DNA of 64,000 nt from Arthrinium phaeospermum (lineage: Eukaryota; Ascomycota; Sordariomycetes; Amphisphaeriales; Apiosporaceae): assembly GCA_006503535.1 (NCBI GenBank), contig QYRS01000007.1, forward strand, positions 1,240,001-1,304,000. Direction: 5' to 3'. Positions 1 through 10,399 of the stretch are shown here, in pieces. The notes under the pieces are model-generated. The model ran no database searches. It saw nothing but the letters and a program-made list of their open reading frames with translations, and was not told the DNA's origin. Numbering within the stretch: the first letter of the stretch is position 1; each line of letters starts with the position of its first letter. The position numbers were made by a program, and so were the translations under genes.

Positions 1-559
1 CCCGCTGGTCCCGCGGCGTCTGCTTGTCGTCCGGGTGCATGCCCACGTAGCCTGCCAGCTTCCACGGCTGGAGCCCGGGCAGGTGCGCCTCCATCTGCGC
101 CGTGACGAAGGCGTGCATCGCGCTGTCGGGGGCGTAGCCGTTCATGGTCTGGCGCAGCCGGTTCAGCGCGGCGTGGGCCGCGATCGCCGTCTCGCCCTGC
201 CCGCCCAGGACGATCTTGTCGAGGCCGCCGGCGACTTGGGCTTCCTGCAGGATCAGCTGCGCAACGTAGGGAGCCTTGGTGCCGAGCTCGAGGCCGGCGG
301 CGGCGCAGTCCTCGGGCGTGAGATTGTTCCAGTGTTTGCCATCGTCATCGAGCTTGGCGTGGGGGAAGACCCAGCGCACGGTGGGGAACTGGAGGCGCAG
401 GGTCTTGCTGTCTTTGGTCAGCTTGGTCGAGAGGACCTTGGTGCGCAGGGACTTGTCGTCGGTGGATTCCGGGAAGCGGTGCAGGAAGATGACGGTGTGG
501 GTGTGGTTGCTGAGCGGCTTCACGATGAAGGGCTCGGTCAGGTTCTGTCGGAGGGCCAT
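1..559 (-). CDS. Acyl-protein thioesterase/lysophospholipase-like alpha/beta hydrolase, 5' part, probable pseudoenzyme
   Basis: Reading leftward from the ATG at 559-557, an uninterrupted frame of 186 codons runs off the window edge, so only the N-terminal part is present. The pattern matches the phospholipase/carboxylesterase family (PF02230): HTVIFLH near residue 21, then FPTVRWVFPHAKLD (58-71), then a strand-turn-helix IVLGGQGETAIAAH (116-129). In active members this last segment is the nucleophile elbow GxSxG. Here it reads G120-Q-G122-E-T124, so the catalytic serine is absent, and the usual oxyanion LHG after the first strand is LHRFPE. The family removes acyl groups from proteins or lysolipids in the cytosol; this copy probably cannot do so by the normal mechanism. 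Start chosen because it is the first ATG after a stop-rich upstream stretch and precedes a typical N-terminus. The C-terminal Asp and His of the triad lie outside the window. Family call fairly sure, function unknown. Confidence 0.7.
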   Translation of the reverse strand, partial: MALRQNLTEPFIVKPLSNHTHTVIFLHRFPESTDDKSLRTKVLSTKLTKDSKTLRLQFPTVRWVFPHAKLDDDGKHWNNLTPEDCAAAGLELGTKAPYVAQLILQEAQVAGGLDKIVLGGQGETAIAAHAALNRLRQTMNGYAPDSAMHAFVTAQMEAHLPGLQPWKLAGYVGMHPDDKQTPRDQR

Positions 560-586
560 GGTGTCGAATCAATCGTGATGAATGGT

Positions 587-613
587 GATGATGATGATGA
601 TGATGATGATGAT
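587..613. repeat. (GAT)9 microsatellite
   Basis: Nine GAT units lie 28 nt upstream of the thioesterase-like start codon. They would be in its 5' UTR or promoter. On the opposite strand they give a run of His codons in an overlapping frame, which is an artefact. Confidence 0.95.
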
Positions 614-3600
614 AATGATTGGATTGTCGTTGCTCTGTTTTTGTTTCAGTGAACGTCTTGGTAGGGAGTTTCGAGGGAGTAGTGAGCAAGTAGTGAATTA
701 CTTGGCAATAACGAATGGCAAAGTAGCTAGACTCGGGTATCATGGGGGAATTTATAACATTCAATGAGTTGATGTTTTCTATCTCCGTTGCTATCAGTCT
801 CTGCCTAAGTCCAAATGTCCCCTGGTTTCCAGAGAGTCAAAAATGAGGCTTTTCCGTATTTGAATACAAGGCCGCAAAGAACTATTTGCTCCTCAGAGAC
901 CCCGTGAATTGCAGCCTCCTTGAATTCCTGGTACCCAAAATAGATCATTGGGTCAGTCTATAGATTGGTAGGAATCAAGCCTTGAATTGTTATATTTCGT
1001 TCATACAGTGACCTCAAGGTCCTATCAACAGCTTGTGTCAACAGTAGGGACCATGATGTAGTCTTATAGAAATCCGCGATGAAAGCCGTTGTACGTATAC
1101 TGGACATATGCAACAAGGCATGACCATTGTATTGCTATGTGCTGGCATCGTAAAACATTTTGAGTCAAGTGCTTGAACCTGAACAAAGCAGATTAGTCTC
1201 ATGTTTTCAATGGTTACCAAGCACGTTACAAACCTTATATTCTGAATCCTAGCCCTGTACCTAAAGTTGAACATTCGAGGCATAGCTGTATGAGTATTAC
1301 GGTGCTGTCAAACATCCCCTTTACAATAACAAAAGCAAACGAGTCATTCTTGTTGTGCAGTTGCCGAACCCCTTTCTTCCGCTATTTTCGGCCGTCTCGG
1401 AGGGCCCCAAGTGGTTCGCCAAGACGTACACTCGGGGTCAGGGACGTACTAAGCCGGCATCATCATCTGGGTCGTCATCGTGGTAGATAACAGGTGGATG
1501 TAGCCCCTAGATGACGTCCACAGACAAACAACCACTTTGAAGCCATAGGGCACACAATTCCGGTCAGCTTTTCTCTAGGATGTCGTGATCTACATATTGT
1601 CACATGACTTAAAGGAGCTCAACTCGCATTCTTGCCCAAACATTTATCGTGCCAGTAACTCAAGTCGTACCGCTCGGACAGGTGTGCAGTCGGAATTATG
1701 TACGTCTAGTGACAAGCTGCCAGGAGATGCTGGGTTGAGTATATGTCTTGGCACCGACATCTCGGTAAAATGTGACCGGTCTATGCAGTTTGTAGTTGAC
1801 ATTATCCGCCTTGTGTAGAGAGTGGATGAGCATGTTCGCCGAGGCTCGCATAGATCTGCCGTGCCCTTTAATGCTTACTTTATACGCAATAGATCAGGCG
1901 CTTTATCGTCATAAGGAGCCTCGGCTGCCGTATTGCTACCCCGAGATCCAATAGCCTGCTGCTACGTGTGCTTAGTGCAATGGCTCCATGATATTCAACG
2001 GGAGCTCGCTTGGACTATTCGGGTAGATGCGCATGCCGACATGCAGTGTCATATAAATTTGTTGGAGTTGTTCCTTTGTTTTTTCTTTGTTTTTCGTTTC
2101 TGATATGTTTATGAATTTGTTTGTCATCCTCTCTGCTCCAGCGTTTCTTTTTCACCTGCACTCCCCCTTCCCCTCTCCCCCTTTTGCTCTCAGCTGCGCC
2201 CAATGCTTGACGTGAATTAATAGGAGCAAGAAAGTCTGGTGAAATATGGATTGTGTAAGTTTGGTTAGATTATGTCTCATTATGGACATTTGATTTCTAA
2301 GAATATACGGGGATTTGGACCGAGTGGAACGAACCGTTGGCTTTGTAATGCATATGCATTTGTAAGTGTATGCTAGCGGGCTCCTGGATCCCACTACAGT
2401 AACTGCGTACCGAATAAGGAATTGCTTGAATCATGACAGTTCCAGAAAAGCTGTCTCCATGACTCCTATTTGTATTGCTTCTGTGCTTATGCTCTCAACA
2501 ATGCGGCTCGGGCAGAGTCTCCGGAAGATCCGTTCATATGGCACTTTGCTTTGCTGCATGCCTTCGAAGGAAGGAAAAGGTTTGCGCGGCTTCCATCTCC
2601 GCTGATGCAATTACCGTTGAACCGGTCCATGTCTCAGTAGCCACGCAGCGTGTCAATGTGGTGTGCATGCAGGTAAGATAAGCTCACATCAAAATGCCAG
2701 CGTAGCGACCGCTCGGCGTGAGTCACCCAAACTGCTAGTATTGGCCTGGACCGTTTTACTTATGCTTTCTTATCCTATGCTGCATTCCTTTTCTTGCTCC
2801 TCGCCGCATCTGACTGGCCACAGATAAAAGTCGCGAGGCAGCACCAATCATAGCTTGTCTCCCGTCAGCCAACAGCATACGGCGTCTGCACCATCTCAAT
2901 TTTCTCGCTTCACCGTAAAAAGTACACCAGGGAACAAGAAAGGAAAAGAAGCTACATGGAACAGCCCATACTGAAACCAGGTGCCCGTAAATTTGAATTT
3001 TCTTTCCCAGATGCGCCAGTATGTACAGGTCGATGCGACATGAGCCATGCCCCCACCCGAAGGTGCCGCAAGGACGGGATGGATTGGAATGGGATGGGAT
3101 GCAACATAAGTCTGTATGTTAGCTGCAGCTCTGGTGCACATGCAATCTCGACTCGGGGCAGATTGACTTTACCTACGGAGTACAGTACGACTGTTCCTCC
3201 CACCCCGTGGATCTTCAGCCTCGGAAATATGTCGACCAACTCATCTTCATCTCAGCAAAGTAGGACCAATTCATTACGGCACAAGACTTTTCGTATCCAT
3301 TTGTCATTGGGTATGGGAGTTGGCGGCTACGAAGAAACACCCAATCCGACCGTCCGATCTTCCGGCTACTTGGCTTTGTGGGTACGGAGATAGCGGATGA
3401 GAGACAGAGGCAGTAAGTGCGTTTTTTGGTGTCTTTTAGGTGCCTTTAGGTGCCCCAGCACCGGAGTCAATGACGATGGGTGGGCCCCTCAAGAAACCCA
3501 AACTTCCAGAAGCACTCCACAGGGATCTGCAGCGCAGTTGCTGATTCGGCTCCTGGCCCTGAGTCTACGCCGCCGCGATGGAAGACGTGATGGGCCTCGA

Positions 3601-3906
3601 TTAGAAATCCAAAATCACCATTGCTTATTTCCAAAGTCCGGACTAGTTGCCTGGACGGTCACTATGGTATTTGGCGTCATTCTCTGCCGGGTGAAACATC
3701 ATTCTTTAGTAATGTCTTCTTCCGCTGTTTGGATAGAAAGAGCCGTCTCCCCCAGCAACCCACCACCTACGTAGCCGACCCAGGCCCAAGTCTTACAGCA
3801 CTTGGTCGCTCTGCGTTATACGCTCTGCTTGAACTAGTACGTCCGCTGTTTGCTCTTCTCTCATTCTTACTAGCCGCTTGGCTGAACTCGACATCGGTCG
3901 CCCAGC
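614..3906. other. Intergenic, no gene recognised
   Basis: This 3.3 kb lies between the divergent thioesterase-like gene and the ABC transporter. Open frames are short (at most 145 codons), overlap on both strands and carry no recognisable motif. The last 500 bp are probably the transporter promoter and 5' UTR. No repeats or RNA genes seen. Confidence 0.6.
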
Positions 3907-6900
3907 ATGTGGGGCCATCCTATGGACCAGAATGCGTTGCGCCGCACCGAGTCGGGCATGCAGGACCAGCAATGGCATCGTGACGATGCACCGCCCAATG
4001 CGCCGTCGGCTGATGGTGAGAATGCCGGGCATGGAACAGAAGCTGCCAACCCTACGGCAGAGGGTACCTGGGGAGAACGGGATGTCGGGGGCTTCAACGA
4101 ACAGGAAGCAAAACAGGAGTTCGAGGCGCTTAAGAACAACCTCGGCCAACTGCAAAAGACCAGGACGCAGGAGACTCAAGCCAGCAGGGTAGGAAAAACA
4201 CGCAGCAAGGGGGATAAAGCCTTGTCGAGGACCCAGACGAGGCAATCGGCGGCAGCAAGTCACACGACAGACGAAGCCGACCTCGAGGCCGGTGAGGGCG
4301 ATGCGGATTCCGACTTCGAGCTCAGCGACTTCATGCGCGAGGGTCACTTCGAGAAGCGCACAGATGATGGCTCCGCGAAGAAGGTCGGCGTTCTCTACAA
4401 GAACCTCACCGTCAAGGGAGTCGGGAGCGCGACGGCCTTCGTTCGCACCGTCCCCGACGCCGTCATCGGCACGTTCGGCCCGGATCTGTACCATGTCATC
4501 ACACGATTCATCCCTTCACTTAAGTTCGGCAAGAAGACCACTCGAACGCTGATCAACGACTTTACTGGCTGCGTTCGAGACGGCGAGATGATGCTCGTCC
4601 TCGGGCGTCCAGGGGCCGGATGCAGTACCTTTCTCAAGGCCATCAGCAACAACCGGAAATCGTATGCTTCGGTGGAAGGCGACGTCTCGTACGGCGGCAT
4701 CTCGGCAGAAAAGCAGCACAAGATGTACCGAGGCGAGGTCAACTACAACCCCGAGGACGATTTACACTTCGCCCCTCTCAGCGTATGGCAGACCCTCACT
4801 TTCGCCTTGATGAACAAGACCAAGAAGGATGCGCGCGACGAGGTCTCGATCATTGCCACTGCGCTTATGAGGATATTCGGTATCAGCCACACCAAATACA
4901 CTGCTGTAGGCGACGAGTATACCAGAGGTGTGTCTGGTGGTGAGCGGAAACGTGTCTCTATCGCGGAAACCTTGGCCTCCAAGTCAACAGTCATGACATG
5001 GGACAACTCAACCAGAGGCTTGGACGCATCCACCGCGCTTGACTATGCTCGCTCACTTCGGATCATGACGGACATCAGCAACAGAACCACACTGGTTACT
5101 CTGTACCAGGCCGGCGAGGGCATCTACGAATTGATGGATAAGGTATTGGTCATCGACCAGGGTCGGGAGATCTTCTCAGGGCCCGCCAATGAGGCCAAGC
5201 AGTACTTCATTGACTTGGGATTCGAATGTCCGGAGCGTCAGACCACGGCAGACTTCTTGACCGCCGTCACGGATCCGATCGAACGGAAGTTCCGACCGGG
5301 ATTCGAGGGCAAGGCCCCCAAATCACCCGAGGAATTGGAAAGCGCCTTCCGCAACTCCCCGCACTACAAGAGGTTGCTGGCGGATGTTGCCGACTACGAG
5401 AGCCATCTCGAGCGAACCAACTACGATGATACCAAGAAGTTCGAAGGGGCCGTGCAAGAAAGCAAATCCAAGATGGTGTCCAAGAAGTCGCCATACACCG
5501 TCTCGTTCCCTCGACAAGTCATTGCCTGTACCAAACGCGAGTTCTGGCTGCTGTTGGGCGATAGGACAAGCTTGTACACCAAGATATTCATCATTGTGTC
5601 CAACGGGCTTATTGTTGGATCCCTGTTCTACAACCAGCCGGAAAACACAGAGGGCAACTTCAGTCGTGGCGGTGCCATATTCTTCTCTATCCTGTTCCTG
5701 GGCTGGCTTCAACTGTCCGAGTTGATGAAGGCAGTGTCTGGCCGAGCCGTCGCGGCAAGGCACGAGGAGTATGCATTCTATCGGCCATCTGCTGTTTCCA
5801 TTGCCAGAGTTATTCAAGATATACCTGTCATCGCGACTCAGGTGTGCGTTTTTGGACTCATCATGTATTTCATGACCAACCTGGATGTTGACGCTGGCAA
5901 GTTCTGGATCTACATGCTATTCGTGTTCACCAACACCTTCATGATCACGGCTCTGTACCGAGCTTTCGCGAGCTTGAGTCCAGAGATAGACACTGCCGTT
6001 CGGTTCTCCGGTATTGCGCTCAATTTGCTGGTGATTTACACCGGATACGTCATCCCGAAAACCCAGCTCCTGGGCGACTATATTTGGTTTGGCTGGCTGT
6101 ACTGGATTAACCCCATCTCGTACAGCTTCGAGTCCGTTATATCGAACGAATTCTCTGGGAAGACCATTGAATGTGCCCCAAGCCAGCTGGTTCCCCAGGG
6201 CCCCGGCATCCAACCAGAGTACCAAGGCTGCGCGACGACCGGAGCTGCCGTGAACTCTCGGACAGTCGCAGGGAGTGATTATATCGGAGCTTCGTTCGGT
6301 TACACTAGGTCACACCTGTGGCGCAACTTTGGTGTGGTCATCGCTTTTACTGTTCTTTACATCCTCGTTACAGTCGTAGCCACGGAGCTGTTTGACTTCT
6401 CCGGTGGCGGCGGAGGCGCCTTGGTATTCAAGAAGAGTCGTAGATCCAAGAAGCAGGCCCAGAGGCTCAGCGCTCCTAACGACGAGGAGAAGAGGGCGGA
6501 CAACGGTGTTACCAGTGGCAATTCCTCGACCGAGACCGGCAGTTCTCCCCAAACAGTCAACGAAGCGAATGAAGATATGGAGAAACTCAGTAAGAGCGAT
6601 TCGATCTTCACATGGCGTGATGTGGAATACACGGTGCCCTACATGGGAGGCGAGCGCAAGCTGTTGAACAACGTCAATGGGTACGCTAAGCCTGGAATCA
6701 TGGTGGCATTAATGGGAGCAAGTGGTGCGGGTAAGACTACCTTGCTGAACACTCTGGCGCAACGCCAGAAGATGGGCGTTGTGGCGGGCGAGATGTTTGT
6801 GGATGGCCGTCCATTGGGGCCCGACTTCCAACGAAACACCGGCTTCTGTCTCCAAGGCGATCTCCATGATGGCACCCAAACTATCAGGGAGGCCATTGAA

Positions 6901-8766
6901 TTTTCGGCTTTGCTTCGACAAGAGGCGTCTGTGCCGCGGGCCGAGAAGATTGCTTACGTCGACAAAATCGTCGACTTGCTGGAGCTTAATGACCTCCAAG
7001 ACGCCATCATCTCCAGTCTTGGAGTTGAGCAGCGAAAGAGACTGACTATTGGGGTGGAGCTGGCAGCCAAACCGTCGCTTCTCCTTTTCTTGGACGAGCC
7101 TACGTCCGGACTCGACTCGCAGTCTGCGTACTCCATCGTCCGGTTCTTGAAGAAGCTCAGCAGGGCCGGTCAAGCTATCGTCTGTACTATCCACCAGCCC
7201 TCGTCGGTTCTTATGCAACAGTTCGACATGGTGCTTGCTCTCAACCCTGGCGGTAACACCTTCTATTTTGGACCCATCGGCGAGGGTGGCCAGGACATCG
7301 TCAAGTACTTTGCCGACCGGGGCGCAACATGCCCACCCAACAAGAACATTGCCGAGTTCATCCTGGAGACGGCCGCGAGGCCCCACAAGAAGCCCGACGG
7401 CACCAAGGTGGACTGGAATGAGGAGTGGCGGAACAGTGAGCAGGCGGAAGCCGTCATCGAGGAGATTGACGGTTTGAAGCTGGTCCGCAGCCGTGCCTCG
7501 CAGCCGGACCAGATTTCCAAGGAGCAGGAGCGCGAGTTCGCGGCCCCCGTGTGGCTGCAGACGACGGAGCTGACGAAGCGCATGTTCCGGCAGTACTGGC
7601 GGGACCCGTCGTACCTGTACGGCAAGTTCTTCACCTCGGTCATCATGGGCATCTTCAACGGCTTCACGTTCTGGCAGCTGGGCCACTCGATCCAGGACAT
7701 GCAGAACCGCATGTTCACGTGTTTTCTGATTATCACCATCCCGGCCACCGTCGTCAACGGCGTCGTGCCCAAGTTCTTCGGCAACATGGCGCTGTGGCAG
7801 GCGCGCGAGTACCCCTCGCGCATCTACGGCTGGTTCGCCTTCTGCACCGCCAACGTCGTGGCCGAGGTCCCCGCCGCCATCGTCTCGGGGTTCCTGTACT
7901 GGGTCCTCTGGTACTTGCCGACGGGGCTGCCCACCGAGAGCTCCGTTTCCGGGTACTCGTTCCTGATGACGATCCTCTTCTTCTTGTTCATGAACAGCTG
8001 GGGGCAGTGGATCTGCGCGTTCGCGCCTAGCTTTACGGTTATCTCCAACGTGAGTGCTTCTCCCCTTACTCAAATGCGCAAATGCATAGTACTGACAGCA
8101 AATCACAGGTTCTTCCCTTCTTCTTCGTCATGTTTGGTCTTTTCAACGGTGTTGTGCGGCCATACTCACAACTGCCTGTATTCGTAAGTTCCTCCAGGTC
8201 TCCCTTTCTCGTCTAAACACATGCACATGCCCTTTCTTACCGGTACCCTTCCCATTGAACACGCCTATTCTAACACCAAACCCAAACAGTGGAAGTACTG
8301 GATGTACTGGGTCAACCCCTCGACCTACTGGATCGGCGGCATGCTGGTCGCGACACTGGACGGCAGTCCCGTCGAGTGCGACCCGAAGGAGACGGCCCAG
8401 TTCGACGCGCCGCCCGGTCAGTCCTGCGGGGCCTATGCGGGCACCTTCGCCGAGACGGCTGGCGGCAGGCTGCTGAACCCGGAGGCGACGGCGGGCTGCA
8501 TGTACTGCCCCTACACCACCGGCAACCAGTACCTGACGACGCTCAACCTCGACGCGGGGGAGAAGTGGCGCGATTTCGGCATCTTCCTGGCGTTCTGCAT
8601 CTCCAACTGGTTCCTCGTCTACTTCTTCATCTATACGGTCCGCGTCCGGGGCTGGAGCTTCGGGCTGGGGCGTGTGTTTGGGGCGCTGGGGAAGGTGGTG
8701 GGGGCTGTCCAGAAGCCGTTTACGCGGTCTAAGGGGAAGAAGAGTGAGGGTAAGACCGAGGCATAA
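3907..8766 (+). CDS. PDR-type (ABCG full-size) ABC transporter
   Basis: Plasma-membrane ATP-driven exporter of the fungal pleiotropic drug resistance type, NBD-TMD-NBD-TMD, about 1564 aa (usual length). Exons 3907-8049, 8109-8183 and 8290-8766; both introns start with GTGAGT/GTAAGT, end in CAG, and are phase 0. NBD1 has Walker A GRPGAGCST (about 233-241), signature VSGGE (342-346) and Walker B VMTWDNSTRGLD (from 362). NBD2 has Walker A GASGAGKTT (937-945), a degenerate signature LGVEQ (1038-1042) and Walker B LLLFLDEP. Cys instead of Lys in the first Walker A, Asn instead of Glu after its Walker B Asp, and the weak second signature are the normal PDR asymmetry, so only one ATP site should be fully catalytic. 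Six membrane segments follow each NBD. The N-terminal 150 residues are acidic and disordered. Substrate cannot be told from sequence; related pumps export azoles, phytoalexins or secondary metabolites. An in-frame ATG at 3922 is an alternative start. Confidence 0.96.
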
Positions 8767-9630
8767 GGTGTCTGAAAGTATACAGTGGAATACCAAATGG
8801 TGTTGATCGGTGGTTTCTATGAGAGTTGCTGATCAGCGTTCAGCGCGCACATCTCGCTTTTCTTGTTTTTATTTACTTCGAGATTCGGATACTACATAGA
8901 GGAGACGCTGCAGGCAGGAGTCTGGTGGCAAAAGAGGCTCCAAGAGATAGGAGGTCCGGATATAATGATATAGAGGTATCTCCTAGATCCAAGAATAACA
9001 AATCATTTTAATCCTTAATTGACCGGTTACCAGAGTAGAGCTTTTTATTTGTGACTACCTCGATAGCTGTGGTCACGACTTGAGGTGCAAGGCAAATCAT
9101 GCTTGGTCTCCGATGTGGCGCCTGGCAAATCGCTCTTTATAGAATCCAGAGATATTCCTTATTTCCAATAGTTATGATTGTAAGCTGGCCGTATCTTGCG
9201 GCAAGGTACGAACCCCAGACACACAAGTCGCAAGGACTAGCAGTAATGCCCTCCCATATATATGTAGTATACAACATAGTGTACATGGATCCGGCTGGCC
9301 CTGCTCATGCTGGCCGGTCGTAGAGGCTTGTGAAGTGGCGTTTCCCCAAATGTCCTGATACGTAGTCCGTGCTGTCCCCTGCAGTCCATTGTGCACCCTT
9401 CCATGCGATATTTTGCCTGATGCGCAGTATGTTGTGTTATCCTTCCGCACCTGAGGCTCGGCATATCGACCAATTCCAACTCTAGCCCGCGTATTCGATA
9501 ATGGGAGGCATTGGTGGTGGTACATATTCAACTGGTGGATGTCGACAAGCGCAATCGCCAATTGGCTTTGGGACGCATTGCCTGGCCTTCTTATGTCCTT
9601 GAATTTGTGGTTTTTATTATTGTTGTTTTA
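8767..9630. other. Intergenic between convergent genes
   Basis: Holds the 3' UTRs of the ABC transporter and FMC1. No open frame with a recognisable product, repeat or RNA gene seen. Confidence 0.6.
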
Positions 9631-9978
9631 TTATTTCTTCTCGCCTTCGCCCTCGACGCCGTCCTCGGCCGAGTACTCGATGGGCAGGTCCATACCGACC
9701 CTCCGGGCCGTGAGCCGCGTACGTTCCTCCTCGTCCATGCCCATGCCCGGGTTGTAGCGCTCAATCAGCGTGACGTATTGGCGCTGCGCCTGCAGGTACT
9801 TGACGAACTGCTCGGTCTGCGCGGAGACGGCATTGTTGGGTTGTTGCGAGGTCGAGGCCGGGCTGGAGAAGGACTCGCGGAGGCGGTTGTGTAGCATGGA
9901 CCGGGCCTGACCCGGGCGCGGGGGCAGCTCGCGCAGGAGGTTGCGGTAGAGCGAACGTATGGTGGCTTGGGACGACAT
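9631..9978 (-). CDS. FMC1: Fmc1-like mitochondrial ATP synthase assembly factor, LYR family
   Basis: Single-exon protein of 115 aa starting MSSQATIRSLYRNLLREL. The Leu-Tyr-Arg triplet at residues 10-12, a following basic helix and the small size are typical of Complex1_LYR proteins. The closest pattern is Fmc1, which in yeast works with Atp12 in the mitochondrial matrix to assemble the F1 part of ATP synthase, mainly at high temperature. The open frame continues 40 codons further upstream, but that part is low-complexity and the LYR motif sits at the expected distance only from the ATG at 9978, so I place the start there. The C-terminus is acidic. The gene is divergent from the mitochondrial GTPase gene and shares its promoter region. 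Another LYRM protein is possible but less likely. Confidence 0.82.
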   Translation of the reverse strand: MSSQATIRSLYRNLLRELPPRPGQARSMLHNRLRESFSSPASTSQQPNNAVSAQTEQFVKYLQAQRQYVTLIERYNPGMGMDEEERTRLTARRVGMDLPIEYSAEDGVEGEGEKK

Positions 9979-10399
9979 GGTGTGAGCCGGGTTTGCGATT
10001 TGTCGTTGTTGGCTTGTCGGTCTTGTGGGTTGCCGGGAAGGATTAATAGACGGGTTGATCGAGAAAGAGGCCTTGCGACACAAAAGTTGGAGCTTCAAGG
10101 TCCCGCCACTACCCGGCGATTAGATGCGATAAGATAGAAGCTTCAGCGCGGGCAGCAGGCCCGCCAAACCCCGACAATAATTTAGTTGGAGCAGCACATG
10201 GGCTGGTCGCATTGAATCATCATCGCCGGATGCGAAGCCGAATTCCAATACCTCCTACTTCTTGAGAGCAATGCTGTCTGGCATTGAACCCTCTTGCACA
10301 TATTGTATTATACGCCTGCCCGTTATGTTATGATCATGACCTGTTCGCTTTAACGCAGACTTATAATTACATGTGCAATTGCATGCGATTTCTTTCATC
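9979..10399. promoter_or_regulatory. Shared divergent promoter of two mitochondrial genes
   Basis: The 421 bp between the FMC1 and EngB-type GTPase start codons must hold both promoters. No TATA box or repeat stands out. The arrangement itself suggests co-regulation of two mitochondrial biogenesis genes; this is inference. Confidence 0.5.

Noticed and set aside
345..764. Minus-strand 139-codon frame with a run of ten His
   Set aside because: It is a product of the (GAT)9 repeat and overlaps the thioesterase-like gene in another frame.
2956..3393. 145-codon plus-strand frame upstream of the ABC transporter
   Set aside because: Overlapped by two antisense frames of similar length, no motif, and no coding bias.
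6709..8106. 465-codon antisense frame within the ABC transporter
   Set aside because: Arises from GC-rich codon bias of the real gene on the plus strand; composition is Arg/Gly/Leu-rich without motifs.
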